64,000 nt of DNA from Caryophanales bacterium (GCA_012840465.1 DULJ01000040.1:124001-188000), one strand, 5' to 3'; shown: positions 14,763 through 24,514, counted from the stretch's first letter. The notes: generated by a model from the sequence alone, not told the origin. Program-made: numbers and translations.

Positions 14763-17084
14763 TTGAAAGGAAAATGGATATTTGTAGCATTTGCTGCAGC
14801 TCTTGGGGTTATGGCTGCCTACTTTAGTTTTCATCTATTCACAATCATAATCAGTCTCGTTTATTTAATTTGGATCATCCATAAACATAACTGGCAGCTA
14901 AAATTATTTTTGATTTGTGCTTTTACTATCTGTCTATTTTCGGTTTGGTTTCAATGGGTGGACGGTTATAATGTTTCAACTTTAAAAGGAACTGAAAAAA
15001 AGCTTACGGGTACGATCAAGACGATTCCGAAAGTAGACGGTGACAGGTTAACACTACTCCTCCAACTTCCATCAAAAGAAAAGCTCCAATTATCCTACCG
15101 AATTAAAACAGACCAAGAAAAAAATAAACTTCAACAATTACAAGTAGGGATGGATTGCAGGCTATCAGGTACATTGTCAACACCGGAAGAGGCTAGGAAC
15201 TTTGGGGCCTTTGATTATCGAAAATTTTTATACTATAAACAGATCCATTGGATATTTACACCCGATTCATTAAGGACCGCGCAATGTCAGCCATCCTCCT
15301 CTTTGAAATATTCTCTGCAAAAATGGCGATCCACCGAGCTTTTATACATAAAGAATCATTTTCCGGAAAACACAGTTGGATTTGTACAGGCTTTGATTTT
15401 TGGAGAACGAAATGAACTACATCAAGCTGTGGAGGCTAATTTTCAAAAATTTGGACTGATCCATTTGTTGGCAATTTCCGGTTCCCATGTCGTTTTGATT
15501 GTAGCAGCTGCCTTTTATATATTAGTTCGTATAGGAGTTACAAGGGAGCGGGCATTTTTATTGCTTTTTATGGCATTGCCTTTTTACATGATTATCGCAG
15601 GAGCTGCTCCATCAGTTGCTAGGGCCTGTTTAGTAGCAATGATTGTGATGATCGCTATTCAATTTAGGGCGAAATTTTTGCCGTTGGACGCATTGAGTAT
15701 TGTTTTCCTCATCATGGTTAGTATCAACCCCTACTATATAACCGATATCGGCTTTCAACTTTCATTTTTAGTTAGTTTGTTTTTAATTATATCCTCTGCT
15801 CGGATCATTGCTGCCCATCATGGCTATTGGAAACAGCTTGTTGCGGTATCGTTGATTGCGCAAATTTGTGCCTTTCCCCTAGTCTTACATTATAACAATG
15901 AAATTTCCTTATTAAGCTTGCCGTTGAATTTTATTTATGTCCCATTAATGTTAGTTATCATACTTCCACTTTCGATTATTGTTTTTATTGTAAGTCATTT
16001 ATATGAACCACTTGCTTCGATGCCAATGATGATCCTGTCCTCCATACTTGATTATTCAGATTTATTACTTGAAAAGGCAGAGAAGGTTTCAGCCTTTACA
16101 TTAACGTTTGGCAAGCCAGAAAGCTGGCTCTTCCTCATTTATTACGTTGCGATCATCTATTTTTTTATTGCTTGGGAAAATAAGAATGAAAAGACAAGTC
16201 TTCAGAAAGGGGTAGCTTGTTTGCTTTTGGTTGCCAGCTATCATTGGGTTTCGCCTTTTTTATTAAATGAAGGAAGGGTAACGATGATTGCCGTTGGACA
16301 AGGTGATAGTATTTTAATCGAACTTCCTTATCGTAAAGCCGTCTACTTGATTGATACTGGCGGCGTGATCCCCTTTTCAAGGGAAGACTGGCAAAAAAGA
16401 AAAAAGCCATTTGAAGTTGGTGAAAATATTATTACCCCTGTTTTAAAAGCTAAAGGGATTCGAACAATTGATAAATTATTATTAACACATGGAGACCTTG
16501 ATCATATCGGTGGAACCGAAGCTGTTATTCAAAATTTTAAGGTGAAAGAAATCCTAGTAAATACAGTAGACATTGCAAATGGAAAAACCGAAGAGGAAAG
16601 GGCGTTACGTTCTTTAATTGAAAAGAAAAAAATTACCTTGAAGGCAGTGAAAAAAGGTGATTCATGGGGAATAGGGCGTTTTGCATTTTATGTTGTTGGC
16701 CCAAGTGGAAAAGAAGACAATAAAAATGACGGATCGATCGTGCTCTATACTACTTTAGGGGGAAAACGCTGGTTATTCACCGGGGACTTGGAGGAAAAAG
16801 GTGAACGAAGATTATTGGAACAGTATCCAAATATCGAAGTCGACATTTTAAAAGTCGGTCATCATGGTAGCTTAACGTCCACTTCTAAGTATTTTTTGGA
16901 GCAAATAAAACCTAATGTAGCGCTCATTTCTGTTGGGAAAAATAATCGCTACGGACATCCACATCGGGATGTTATTGAATTATTGGAAAAACAAAATATT
17001 ACGATTTTAAGGACGGATGAAAACGGAGCAATTTGTTATAAATTTATTGGGGATAAAGGAACCTTTAACTGGCTGCTGCCATAG
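14763..17084 (+). CDS. comEC: DNA uptake channel ComEC/Rec2
   Basis: A 773-residue polytopic membrane protein that passes single-stranded DNA into the cytosol. Order of domains: two N-terminal membrane helices, an OB-like DUF4131 domain (about 50-200), the competence channel domain with FGLIHLLAISGSHVVLI and many helices (200-490), and a C-terminal metallo-beta-lactamase domain (510-770) with THGDLDHIGGTE and VGHHGS. The TTG start is preceded by GAAGGAGGTGG. No frameshift; the pathway gene looks intact. Confidence 0.95.
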   Translation: MKGKWIFVAFAAALGVMAAYFSFHLFTIIISLVYLIWIIHKHNWQLKLFLICAFTICLFSVWFQWVDGYNVSTLKGTEKKLTGTIKTIPKVDGDRLTLLLQLPSKEKLQLSYRIKTDQEKNKLQQLQVGMDCRLSGTLSTPEEARNFGAFDYRKFLYYKQIHWIFTPDSLRTAQCQPSSSLKYSLQKWRSTELLYIKNHFPENTVGFVQALIFGERNELHQAVEANFQKFGLIHLLAISGSHVVLIVAAAFYILVRIGVTRERAFLLLFMALPFYMIIAGAAPSVARACLVAMIVMIAIQFRAKFLPLDALSIVFLIMVSINPYYITDIGFQLSFLVSLFLIISSARIIAAHHGYWKQLVAVSLIAQICAFPLVLHYNNEISLLSLPLNFIYVPLMLVIILPLSIIVFIVSHLYEPLASMPMMILSSILDYSDLLLEKAEKVSAFTLTFGKPESWLFLIYYVAIIYFFIAWENKNEKTSLQKGVACLLLVASYHWVSPFLLNEGRVTMIAVGQGDSILIELPYRKAVYLIDTGGVIPFSREDWQKRKKPFEVGENIITPVLKAKGIRTIDKLLLTHGDLDHIGGTEAVIQNFKVKEILVNTVDIANGKTEEERALRSLIEKKKITLKAVKKGDSWGIGRFAFYVVGPSGKEDNKNDGSIVLYTTLGGKRWLFTGDLEEKGERRLLEQYPNIEVDILKVGHHGSLTSTSKYFLEQIKPNVALISVGKNNRYGHPHRDVIELLEKQNITILRTDENGAICYKFIGDKGTFNWLLP

Positions 17085-17089
17085 TATAG

Positions 17090-17116
17090 ATTAAGTTAAA
17101 GCCTCCGGCGGATTAA
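17090..17116 (+). repeat. Dispersed repeat B, fragment B0
   Basis: AAGTTAAAGCCTCCGGCGGAT, six bases after the comEC stop, matches the left part of repeat B and then breaks off. Confidence 0.7.
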
Positions 17117-17137
17117 TAAAAATCAAGTGGAGAAGAA

Positions 17138-17166
17138 AAAGGACTGCTGAATAATGGCAGTCCCTT
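17138..17166. terminator. Terminator after comEC
   Basis: GGACTGC pairs with GCAGTCC, extended by AA/TT pairs (8-nt loop), with a T-rich tail. Converging yqzM ends at 17201. Confidence 0.75.
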
Positions 17167-17200
17167 TCCTTCAAAGATCATGTATGTACTTGTTACCTTG

Positions 17201-17332
17201 TTATCCTACAAGCTTAATAACAGTACCGATAGTAAATATTAGTGCAAAAAATACAAAGGAAAAAATGAAACCTACGCCAGAATCAATAGCATCATTTCGT
17301 TTGCTTTGAACATCTTTTTCAAATACGTTCAC
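17201..17332 (-). CDS. yqzM: YqzM family small membrane protein
   Basis: Read by hand, 43 residues, below the ORF-track limit: MNVFEKDVQSKRNDAIDSGV followed by one transmembrane helix (FIFSFVFFALIFTIGTVI). The N-terminal part is the conserved YqzM signature and the location between comEC and holA is the B. subtilis one. GTG start behind GGGAGGG. Function unknown. Confidence 0.85.
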   Translation of the reverse strand: MNVFEKDVQSKRNDAIDSGVGFIFSFVFFALIFTIGTVIKLVG

Positions 17333-17562
17333 TAGAATCCCTCCCATTTGACAATTTTAGTATAAGCTAATATACGAAAAAAATCTACTCCGTTAAGGAA
17401 AAGACATAATTTGTTTTTCCTAAAGTGACAAGAGTTGTCACCTATATGTTATCTCATTTTGGTGCATTATAAGCTTAACTTAATTCAGCAGAAGTCTTCC
17501 ATTTCCAAAAGTGGTAGGATGAATGCAAATTAGTGGTTTAATTCAGTGGGGGTGCAAACCCA

Positions 17563-17669
17563 GGCTGAATAAAGTTAAAGCCTCCGGCGGATGCCTCGGA
17601 TTTTTAAAGGAAGTTTTTCGAGCAAACTCGAAAAAATCCGGGCGCAAATACGCCAAGGCGTATTTGATA
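17563..17669 (+). repeat. Dispersed repeat B, copy B1
   Basis: Runs from GCTGAATAAAGTTAAAGCCT to a terminal hairpin AATACGCC-AA-GGCGTATT. It lies in the roughly 500-bp gap between yqzM and holA and is the source of most of the spurious 83-codon ORF at 17591. It lacks the GACTAAGAAC...CCACATCC middle of B2 and B3 and has instead a local hairpin (TTTTTCGAG/CTCGAAAAA). Confidence 0.85.
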
Positions 17670-17727
17670 GTTACAATCGTTGGATGTTAAGTTTTCCCGG
17701 GGCTTACTGTTCAACGTTTATTATAAA

Positions 17728-17756
17728 GAGAGGGGTTGAATATTTCAACTCCTCTC
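17728..17756. terminator. Hairpin upstream of holA
   Basis: GAGAGGGGTTGAA pairs with TTCAACTCCTCTC (one G-U) around a 3-nt loop. The following bases are only moderately T-rich, so it may be a weak terminator or a leader structure of holA. Nothing else is seen in 17333-17841 besides repeat B1. Confidence 0.45.
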
Positions 17757-17841
17757 AAGTATTTTCACCTCAATTTTCTTGTCAAATCGACATCTTCCGT
17801 CTAGCATATAAGTATCGTGAAGATCTTCGAGGTGAACTTTA

Positions 17842-18867
17842 ATGAATGGATTACATGAAATACATAAAAAAATAAAACAAAATAAGCTAGCCCCTGTATA
17901 TGTTCTTTATGGGCAAGAAGAATTTTTAATCGAGGAAACGGTCAACTTAATCATAAATGCGGCGTTGTCAATCGAAGAAAGGGAATTCAATCTATCCCTA
18001 TTCGATATGAATGAGGTTCCCATTGATGTGGCGATTGAAGATGCCGAAACATTGCCGTTTATGGGAGACAAACGGGTAGTCATTATTAAAGATCCAGTTT
18101 TTTTCACTGGCAACAAAGACAAGACTAAGGTGGAGCATGATCTTAAAAGGCTAGAGCAATTTTTGGACTCCCCATCACCTGATGCGATTGTCATTTTTAC
18201 CGGTAATTATGACAAACTGGATGAGCGAAAAAAAATTGTTAAGTTGTTAAAGAAGAATGGAGAAGTCATCCAGGTCTCCTTAATGGATGGGAAAGCAATT
18301 AGTGCTTGGATTAAAAATAGGGTAACCAAAGTGGATAAAGAAATAGATGAGGAAGCTATTCATTTACTCCTACAGTTAGTGGGACCCAAATTAATGTTAC
18401 TCGCAAATGAGATAGAAAAGTTAATTCTTTATATTGGCGAAGATACTAAGATTGATTCTTCTGTCATCCATAATTTGGTTCCAAGAACTTTAGAACAAAA
18501 TGTCTTTGCTCTCATTGATATGATTGTAAAAAGAAGAACCCGGGATGCCTTATTGTTTTTCTATGATTTACTAGAACAAAAAGAAGAACCCATTAAAATC
18601 CTATCACTATTAGCCGGGCAGTTTCGCCTCATTTATCAAGTAAAAGAACTATATAAAAGGGGATATGGACAAAATCAAACAGGGACTTATTTAAAGGTGC
18701 ATCCATACCGTGTAAAACTCGCCGGGGAGCAGGCGTCTAAATTTAGTGAAATAGAGCTACAGCAAATAATGAATGATTTGGCGGAAATAGATTATAAAAT
18801 GAAAACGGGAAAAATGGATAAAAAGCTGTTAATAGAGCTGTTTATTCTTCAATTGAATAAAAATTAA
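17842..18867 (+). CDS. holA: DNA polymerase III subunit delta
   Basis: The 341-residue clamp-loader delta subunit. The N-terminal AAA+-like fold starts with LAPVYVLYGQEEFLIEET, the degenerate Walker A region typical of HolA, and continues with DAETLPFMGDKRVVII; the C-terminal collar domain ends with DYKMKTG. GAGGTGAA precedes the ATG. It is flanked by yqzM and rpsT as in B. subtilis (gene yqeN). Confidence 0.94.
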   Translation: MNGLHEIHKKIKQNKLAPVYVLYGQEEFLIEETVNLIINAALSIEEREFNLSLFDMNEVPIDVAIEDAETLPFMGDKRVVIIKDPVFFTGNKDKTKVEHDLKRLEQFLDSPSPDAIVIFTGNYDKLDERKKIVKLLKKNGEVIQVSLMDGKAISAWIKNRVTKVDKEIDEEAIHLLLQLVGPKLMLLANEIEKLILYIGEDTKIDSSVIHNLVPRTLEQNVFALIDMIVKRRTRDALLFFYDLLEQKEEPIKILSLLAGQFRLIYQVKELYKRGYGQNQTGTYLKVHPYRVKLAGEQASKFSEIELQQIMNDLAEIDYKMKTGKMDKKLLIELFILQLNKN

Positions 18868-18897
18868 AAAAAGAAGCGTTTATGACGCTTCTTTTTT
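18868..18897. terminator. Bidirectional terminator between holA and rpsT
   Basis: AAGAAGCGT/ACGCTTCTT stem with a 5-nt loop, preceded by an A run and followed by a T run, between two converging genes. Confidence 0.9.
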
Positions 18898-18908
18898 AAT
18901 GGACTCGA

Positions 18909-19175
18909 TTATGCATTTAATTCGTTTAACTTTTTAGCTAAACGAGATTTTTGACGAGCCGCAGTATTTTTATGGATCAGGCCTTTGCGAGTAGCTTTAT
19001 CAAGCTTTTTAGAAGCTGTAATAAGTGCGCTCTTTGCAGTTTCTACATCGTTATTAACAACAAGTGTTTCAACTTTTTTAACCGCTGTACGCATGTCAGA
19101 TTTAACAGAGATGTTCTGAGCACGACGTCCTTCGTTAACTTTTACACGTTTAATAGCAGATTTAATATTTGGCAT
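18909..19175 (-). CDS. rpsT: 30S ribosomal protein S20
   Basis: 88 residues, basic and helical: [20 protein letters not shown] and the C-terminal [15 protein letters not shown] are the S20 family hallmarks. S20 binds 16S rRNA early in 30S assembly. The start at 19175 follows AGGAGGTGAAAGG; the ORF track adds 20 unrelated upstream residues. The gene has its own strong promoter. Confidence 0.97.
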   Translation of the reverse strand: MPNIKSAIKRVKVNEGRRAQNISVKSDMRTAVKKVETLVVNNDVETAKSALITASKKLDKATRKGLIHKNTAARQKSRLAKKLNELNA

Positions 19176-19225
19176 TCCTTTCACCTCCTGATAAGCCGAT
19201 AACGGCTTCACATAGAACAAATAGT

Positions 19226-19254
19226 ATTTTATCAAAATGAATAGGGTAATGCAA
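19226..19254 (-). promoter_or_regulatory. Sigma-A promoter of rpsT
   Basis: TTGCAT, a 17-nt spacer and TAAAAT on the minus strand, leaving a leader of roughly 45 nt before the rpsT ATG. Confidence 0.7.
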
Positions 19255-19265
19255 TACTTTCTGAT

Positions 19266-19390
19266 GTTAAATACCTCCGGTGGATGCTTCAGATTTTCAA
19301 AGGTAGTTTTTCGAGCAGATCAAAGACTAAGAACGCCACATCCTGTGGACCTAAAAATCTGGGCGTAAATACGCCAAGGTGCATTTGATT
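19266..19390 (+). repeat. Dispersed repeat B, copy B2
   Basis: Starts TTAAATACCTCCGGTGGATG, contains GACTAAGAAC and CCACATCCTGTGG, and ends AATACGCCAAGGTGCATTTGAT. It lacks the palindromic left end. It lies between the rpsT promoter and gpr. Confidence 0.85.
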
Positions 19391-19462
19391 GTATGCATGT
19401 TTATTTTTATTTCGGATAAGCTAAATTTTAACAGTACCTAATAGAATAAGGGGGAACTAGCC

Positions 19463-20581
19463 TTGGAACCACAATCTCTTGATTTATCAAAATATAATGT
19501 TCGAACAGATTTGGCTATTGAAGCACATGAAATGGTGGTTGACGAGCAAAAAAAACAGGATGCCAATTTATCTTCTATAGAAGGAGTGATCGTTAAAGAA
19601 AGAAAAGCAGGAAATGTAAAAATCTCAACAGTAGAAATAACTGAATTGGGAGCTAAAACAGTTGGGAAAAAGCCGGGAAATTATTTGACATTAGAGGTGC
19701 AGGGAATTAGACAGCAGGATACAGAGCTCCAGGATGAAGTACAACAAGTTTTTGCGAAAGAATTTAGTGAATTTATGAAACAAATTGGGATTAAAGACGA
19801 GGATAGCTGTCTCGTGGTTGGTTTAGGAAATTGGAACGTTACACCCGATGCACTCGGGCCGATTGCAGTTGAAAATCTACTGATAACCAAACATTTATTC
19901 ACTTTGCAACCTGAAACAGTACAAGAAGGATTCCGTTCCGTTAGCGCCATTGCACCTGGTGTTATGGGAATAACGGGAATTGAAACTAGCGATATTATTT
20001 ATGGTGTAATAGAAAAGACAAAACCAGATTTTGTAATTGCAATTGATGCATTAGCTTCCAGATCACTTGAGCGGGTTAATTCTACTATTCAAATTTCTGA
20101 TACAGGAATCCACCCAGGATCCGGCGTTGGGAATAAACGTAAGGAATTAAGTAAGGATTCCTTAGGTATACCTGTTATCGCGATCGGAATCCCCACCGTT
20201 GTAGACGCTGTATCGATTACTAGCGATACGATAGATTTTATTTTAAAGCATTTTGGACGAGAGCTTAAGGAAGGGAATAAGCCTAGTAGAAGCCTGACAC
20301 CGGCCGGGTTAACATTTGGTGAGAAAAAAGTACTTACAGATGAAGATTTACCTGGTGAAGAGGAAAGACGCTCTTTTCTTGGCTTAATTGGTACACTTCC
20401 TGATGAAGAAAAACGGAAATTAATCCATGAAGTACTTGCACCGTTAGGACATAATTTAATGGTAACACCAAAGGAGGTAGATGTCTTTATTGAGGATATG
20501 GCTAATATCATTGCGGCCGGCTTAAATGCGGCCCTTCACTATGAAGTTGATCAAGATAATATTGGTTCTTACACTCATTAA
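19463..20581 (+). CDS. gpr: Germination protease GPR (zymogen)
   Basis: A 372-residue aspartic-type endopeptidase that degrades small acid-soluble spore proteins in germination. It is made as a zymogen in the forespore; the N-terminal [13 protein letters not shown] contains the processing region. Conserved GPR segments: [16 protein letters not shown], the [13 protein letters not shown] loop, and AIDALASRS. Start is TTG behind GGGGGA. In B. subtilis it is forespore-expressed (sigma-F and sigma-G); I could not settle a promoter here because repeat B2 lies just upstream. It is followed by spoIIP. Confidence 0.96.
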   Translation: MEPQSLDLSKYNVRTDLAIEAHEMVVDEQKKQDANLSSIEGVIVKERKAGNVKISTVEITELGAKTVGKKPGNYLTLEVQGIRQQDTELQDEVQQVFAKEFSEFMKQIGIKDEDSCLVVGLGNWNVTPDALGPIAVENLLITKHLFTLQPETVQEGFRSVSAIAPGVMGITGIETSDIIYGVIEKTKPDFVIAIDALASRSLERVNSTIQISDTGIHPGSGVGNKRKELSKDSLGIPVIAIGIPTVVDAVSITSDTIDFILKHFGRELKEGNKPSRSLTPAGLTFGEKKVLTDEDLPGEEERRSFLGLIGTLPDEEKRKLIHEVLAPLGHNLMVTPKEVDVFIEDMANIIAAGLNAALHYEVDQDNIGSYTH

Positions 20582-20606
20582 ACATACCGATACCTTCGAA
20601 ACTATC

Positions 20607-20755
20607 AACTTTATTCAGTAGGCTGAATAAAGTTGAAGCCTCCGGCGAGCCTTGCGATTTTCAAAGGTAGTTTTTCAAGCAGATCAATGACTAAGAACAC
20701 CACATCCTGCGGGCTTAAAAAATCTGGGCGCAAATACGCCAAGGCGCATTTGATT
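20607..20755 (+). repeat. Dispersed repeat B, copy B3 (fullest copy)
   Basis: Begins with a perfect palindrome AACTTTATTCAG-TAGG-CTGAATAAAGTT, then GAAGCCTCCGGCG, the GACTAAGAAC...CCACATCC middle and the end AATACGCCAAGGCGCATTTGAT. It starts 26 bp after the gpr stop. Confidence 0.85.
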
Positions 20756-20772
20756 TGGATTGCAGGTTCTAT

Positions 20773-20816
20773 CTCTCAAAGCTTAGGCATAAATGTTAGT
20801 AGAGAAGCTTTGAGAG
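20773..20816 (+). promoter_or_regulatory. 12-bp inverted repeat covering the spoIIP ribosome binding region
   Basis: CTCTCAAAGCTT and AAGCTTTGAGAG are perfect complements with a 20-nt loop. The right arm runs directly into GAGAGGGTGAGAGAG, the Shine-Dalgarno region of spoIIP. No T run follows, so this is more likely a translation-control or protein-binding structure than a terminator. Confidence 0.5.
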
Positions 20817-20827
20817 GGTGAGAGAGT

Positions 20828-21991
20828 TTGCGCTTTCGTAACTTAATGATTTCGTTTAATGGAAACACAATTATTAAGCCAATTATGATGGGAACGATAT
20901 CGATGATGGTTATGTTTGTTATTACTGGTATGCTTACGGCTCTTAAGCCTGAGTTAAGAATATCATCGTCATCTATTAACGGGTGGAGTAAACAATTAGA
21001 TACAACGGCCTATGTTCATTTACTAGGCTTTGAAAATCAATATTTTAAACAGGCATTTGAAGATACAAACCAACCGCCCATCAGCCTTAGTACACTATTC
21101 TTTGAATTGGCGACAAGTATCAACCCTAATGATCCACGAAGTTTACTTGGCAGAGAGCTTCCGGGATTTTCCTTATTCGATGGAGAAATTATCGTCGCTG
21201 GGCAAGGTACAAACTATACGAATATGCCTATAGAATCGTCACCGCCAATGGAAGTGCTCTTACAGGAACGTGAAGCCTCCATCGAAAGCTTGGAAAAATT
21301 GGATGAGTCAAAAAGTGTAACTCATCCAACATTGACGACAAATGGCAAGAAAGTTGTTTATATATATACAACCCATTCGAGAGAATCGTACTTACCACAC
21401 TTACCTGATGGTACAAAAGTCTCTGAAGCCTACTCACATGAGATAAATGTGATGACGGTGGCTGAAAAGCTTAGCAAAGAGTTAGAAAATAGAGGAATTG
21501 GAACTCAATTTGAAGGTGCTGATATTACGAAGCTTTTATCTGAAAAAGGAATGAATTATAATCAGTCCTATGATGCTTCAAGACCAGTTGTTAAAAATGC
21601 AATGGCCAATAATCGTGATTTAAAATACTTCTTCGATATTCATCGCGATTCTCAGTCGCATAAAATAACGACGACAAAAATTAATGGAAAAGATTATGCT
21701 AGAACTATTTTTATCATCGGTGGCGAACATGCAAAGTACAAACAAAATTTAAAAATGGCTACTGATTTGCATAATCTTTTAGAAAAAGAATATCCAGGCT
21801 TAAGTCGCGGGGTTACGAAAAAACAAGGAGAAGGCACGAACGGTAAATTCAATCAAGACTTGTCAGAAAATGCTATTTTAATTGAAATGGGTGGCCCAGA
21901 AAACTCATTGGAAGAAGTATATCGCACAGTCGAAGCGATTGCTGAAATATTTAGCGAATATTATTGGCAAGCTGAAGAAGTTAATGGCTAA
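20828..21991 (+). CDS. spoIIP: Stage II sporulation protein P
   Basis: A 387-residue membrane-anchored cell wall hydrolase. With SpoIID and SpoIIM it thins septal peptidoglycan and drives engulfment of the forespore. One N-terminal transmembrane segment (about 17-37) is followed by the periplasmic-side amidase/endopeptidase domain, with the zinc-site segments YIYTTHSRESYLP, FFDIHRDSQ and ILIEMGGPENS. The TTG start behind GAGGGTGAGA was accepted because the reading frame aligns with the family. Gene order gpr-spoIIP-yqxA is as in B. subtilis. Confidence 0.95.
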   Translation: MRFRNLMISFNGNTIIKPIMMGTISMMVMFVITGMLTALKPELRISSSSINGWSKQLDTTAYVHLLGFENQYFKQAFEDTNQPPISLSTLFFELATSINPNDPRSLLGRELPGFSLFDGEIIVAGQGTNYTNMPIESSPPMEVLLQEREASIESLEKLDESKSVTHPTLTTNGKKVVYIYTTHSRESYLPHLPDGTKVSEAYSHEINVMTVAEKLSKELENRGIGTQFEGADITKLLSEKGMNYNQSYDASRPVVKNAMANNRDLKYFFDIHRDSQSHKITTTKINGKDYARTIFIIGGEHAKYKQNLKMATDLHNLLEKEYPGLSRGVTKKQGEGTNGKFNQDLSENAILIEMGGPENSLEEVYRTVEAIAEIFSEYYWQAEEVNG

Positions 21992-22017
21992 AAGTGAATG
22001 GACAGAAGGGATCTATG

Positions 22018-22368
22018 ATGAAAAAGTTTATATTGAAATTTTTTCTTTTAGTAATTACGTTGTTTTTCGGCGTTCTCCTCGGGATGCAGCAAGCGAATGA
22101 AGGACTTTTGCAGATGAAGGGCTTCGATGATAAAACGTTTAGTGGAGCCTTTCATTTTAAAAAAACTGAGGCTGGTGAAGTTGAAGCAGCAGTACTCGGT
22201 CAAGAAATTACAGCACATGATATCGAAGAAAAACAAAAAAAATTAGAAGAAATGAAGGCATTTCATCTCCTATCTAATTTAGGCAGTAGGCTCGGTGATA
22301 TGTTATCAATTATGTTTCAACAACTTACCAATTTAGTCGTTACCTCCTTGGATAAAGCTTTATCATAA
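22018..22368 (+). CDS. yqxA: YqxA family protein (DUF3679)
   Basis: A 116-residue protein with an N-terminal membrane helix (KKFILKFFLLVITLFFGVLL) followed by the family motif GMQQANEGL. Function unknown. The ORF track starts at an upstream GTG; GAAGGG with 7-nt spacing favours the second of two adjacent ATGs (22018; 22015 is also possible). It follows spoIIP closely and may share its transcript. Confidence 0.85.
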   Translation: MKKFILKFFLLVITLFFGVLLGMQQANEGLLQMKGFDDKTFSGAFHFKKTEAGEVEAAVLGQEITAHDIEEKQKKLEEMKAFHLLSNLGSRLGDMLSIMFQQLTNLVVTSLDKALS

Positions 22369-22381
22369 GAAGGCTAATATA

Positions 22382-22413
22382 AAAGGCATGAGGAAAGAAG
22401 TCCTCGTGCCTTT
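22382..22413. terminator. Terminator after yqxA
   Basis: AAAGGCATGAGGA pairs with TCCTCGTGCCTTT (one T-G) around a 6-nt loop. Confidence 0.8.
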
Positions 22414-22424
22414 CGCATTTCTAA

Positions 22425-22571
22425 TGTCCAGCTCAAGCACCCAGCGACTAGTAAACTTCGCCCACCTCCCTACGATAAGTCAACATCGACTTACTTTGTT
22501 CGTCGTGTTTCCTTTATCTCAGTCGATGTGCTCCAGTTTATACGTCGCTAAACGGGTGTTTTCGCATTTCT
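22425..22571 (-). repeat. Dispersed repeat A, copy A2
   Basis: A reverse-oriented full-size copy: on the minus strand it reads from GAAAACACCCGTTTAGCGAC through the ATCGACTGAGATAAAGGAAA segment to GTCGCTGGGTGCTTGAGCTG. It is flanked by the 15-bp direct repeat TTTCGCATTTCTAAT (22411-22425 and 22560-22574). The lepA promoter begins at its right border. Confidence 0.9.
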
Positions 22572-22573
22572 AA

Positions 22574-22603
22574 TTGAATAGTTAATAGGTTATTTGATAT
22601 AAT
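22574..22603 (+). promoter_or_regulatory. Sigma-A promoter of lepA
   Basis: TTGAAT, an 18-nt spacer and TATAAT, about 45 nt before the lepA ATG. The -35 directly adjoins the end of repeat A2. Confidence 0.65.
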
Positions 22604-22648
22604 CATCTTCAGTGTAATTTTGCTCACATTAGTAGGAGTGGTTATTTG

Positions 22649-24484
22649 ATGAATAAAGAAACTAGACATGAGCGTCAAAAACGAATTCGTAACTTTTCAA
22701 TTATTGCTCATATTGACCATGGGAAATCAACATTAGCAGACCGGTTACTAGAAAAGACTAGTACAGTATCCCAACGGGAGATGAAAGAGCAGATTCTTGA
22801 CGCTATGGATTTAGAACGGGAACGTGGTATTACAATTAAGTTAAATGCCGTTCAATTATTATATAAAGCGAAAGATGGCAATGAATATATTCTTCACCTA
22901 ATTGATACTCCTGGACATGTTGACTTTACTTATGAGGTATCAAGAAGTTTAGCTGCATGTGAAGGAGCTATTCTAGTAGTTGATGCGGCGCAAGGGATCG
23001 AAGCGCAAACATTAGCGAATGTTTATTTGGCGTTGGATAGCGATCTTGAAATTTTACCGGTAATTAATAAAATTGATTTACCAAGTGCTGACCCAGAGCG
23101 GGTTCGCCAAGAAATTGAAGATGTAATTGGACTTGATGCTTCCGACGCTGTTCTTGCTTCAGCGAAAGCCGGAATTGGAATAGAAGATATCTTAGAGCAA
23201 ATTGTTGAAAAGGTTCCAGCTCCAACGGGCGACCCGGATGCGCCGTTGAAGGCATTGATTTTCGACTCTTTATATGATTCCTACCGCGGGGTTATAACCT
23301 ATATCCGTGTTGTTGATGGAACTGTAAAAGTTGGCGACAAAATCAGAATGATAGCGACAGGTAAAGAGTTTGAGGTAAATGAAGTGGGTGTATTCACTCC
23401 AAAGGCCGTACCAAGAGACGAATTAACGGTCGGTGATGTTGGCTTTTTGACCGCGTCCATCAAGAATGTAAGTGATACGAGAGTCGGAGATACAATTACT
23501 AGTGCAGGGAATCCGGCACCAAAGGCTTTACCAGGGTACCGTAAACTTAATCCGATGGTATTCTGTGGCTTATACCCAATCGATTCTAAAGATTATAATG
23601 ACCTGCGTGAAGCCCTTGAAAAATTAGAATTAAACGATTCCTCCCTTCAATTTGAAGCGGAAACATCCCAGGCGCTCGGATTTGGCTTCCGATGTGGCTT
23701 CTTAGGGCTACTCCATATGGAGATTATCCAAGAGCGGATCGAACGGGAGTTTAATATCGATTTAATTACAACAGCGCCAAGTGTTATTTATAAGGTAGAG
23801 TTAACGAGTGGCGAAGAAATTACCGTAGAAAATCCGTCAAAAATGCCGGATCCACAAAGCATTGCCGGAATTTTTGAACCTTATGTAAAAGCAAAAATAA
23901 TGGTTCCAAATGATTTTGTTGGATCTGTTATGGAATTATGTCAAGGTAAGCGCGGTAATTTTATTGATATGCAGTACCTTGATGAAAATCGCGTTACTAT
24001 TACTTATGAACTGCCACTTTCAGAAATTGTTTATGATTTCTTTGATATTTTAAAATCTAATACAAAAGGATACGCTTCCTTTGACTATGAATTAATAGGG
24101 TATAAACAGTCTAAGCTAGTGAAAATGGATATTCTATTAAATGGTGAACAAGTCGATGCTTTATCATTTATCGTTCATCGCGACTTTGCCTATGATCGTG
24201 GTAAGGTCATAGTTGAAAAGCTAAAGGAGCTTATTCCAAGACAGCAATTTGAAGTGCCCGTGCAGGCTGCAGTTGGTACGAAAATTGTGGCCAGATCAAC
24301 AATCAAGTCAATGGGTAAAAACGTTCTAGCAAAATGTTACGGTGGAGATATTTCACGGAAACGTAAATTGTTGGAAAAGCAAAAAGAAGGTAAAAAGCGC
24401 ATGAAACAAGTTGGGTCAGTCGAAGTTCCTCAGGAAGCGTTCATGGCAGTACTACGAATGGATGATAATAATAGTAAGAAATAA
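22649..24484 (+). CDS. lepA: Translation elongation factor 4 (LepA)
   Basis: A 611-residue ribosome-associated GTPase. G1 is AHIDHGKS, G3 DTPGHVDF, G4 NKIDLP; domains II, III and V of the EF-G type follow, and the LepA-specific C-terminal domain includes [20 protein letters not shown]. The ATG at 22649 was preferred to the TTG one codon upstream because AGGAGTGG then has normal spacing. Acts in ribosome back-translocation or initiation; exact role debated. Confidence 0.97.
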   Translation: MNKETRHERQKRIRNFSIIAHIDHGKSTLADRLLEKTSTVSQREMKEQILDAMDLERERGITIKLNAVQLLYKAKDGNEYILHLIDTPGHVDFTYEVSRSLAACEGAILVVDAAQGIEAQTLANVYLALDSDLEILPVINKIDLPSADPERVRQEIEDVIGLDASDAVLASAKAGIGIEDILEQIVEKVPAPTGDPDAPLKALIFDSLYDSYRGVITYIRVVDGTVKVGDKIRMIATGKEFEVNEVGVFTPKAVPRDELTVGDVGFLTASIKNVSDTRVGDTITSAGNPAPKALPGYRKLNPMVFCGLYPIDSKDYNDLREALEKLELNDSSLQFEAETSQALGFGFRCGFLGLLHMEIIQERIEREFNIDLITTAPSVIYKVELTSGEEITVENPSKMPDPQSIAGIFEPYVKAKIMVPNDFVGSVMELCQGKRGNFIDMQYLDENRVTITYELPLSEIVYDFFDILKSNTKGYASFDYELIGYKQSKLVKMDILLNGEQVDALSFIVHRDFAYDRGKVIVEKLKELIPRQQFEVPVQAAVGTKIVARSTIKSMGKNVLAKCYGGDISRKRKLLEKQKEGKKRMKQVGSVEVPQEAFMAVLRMDDNNSKK

Positions 24485-24485
24485 A

Positions 24486-24514
24486 GGGGTGGCTTTGATA
24501 GCCATCCTTTTTTC
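24486..24514 (+). terminator. Terminator after lepA
   Basis: GGGTGGCT/AGCCATCC stem (one G-U), 5-nt loop, then a run of seven T. Repeat C1 begins directly behind the T run. Confidence 0.85.

Noticed and set aside
17591-17842. 83-codon ORF before holA
   Set aside because: It is a translation of repeat B1 plus the hairpin and gap; no ribosome binding site, and its end runs into the holA start.
22388-22573. 61-codon ORF between yqxA and lepA
   Set aside because: Lies entirely in the terminator and repeat A2.
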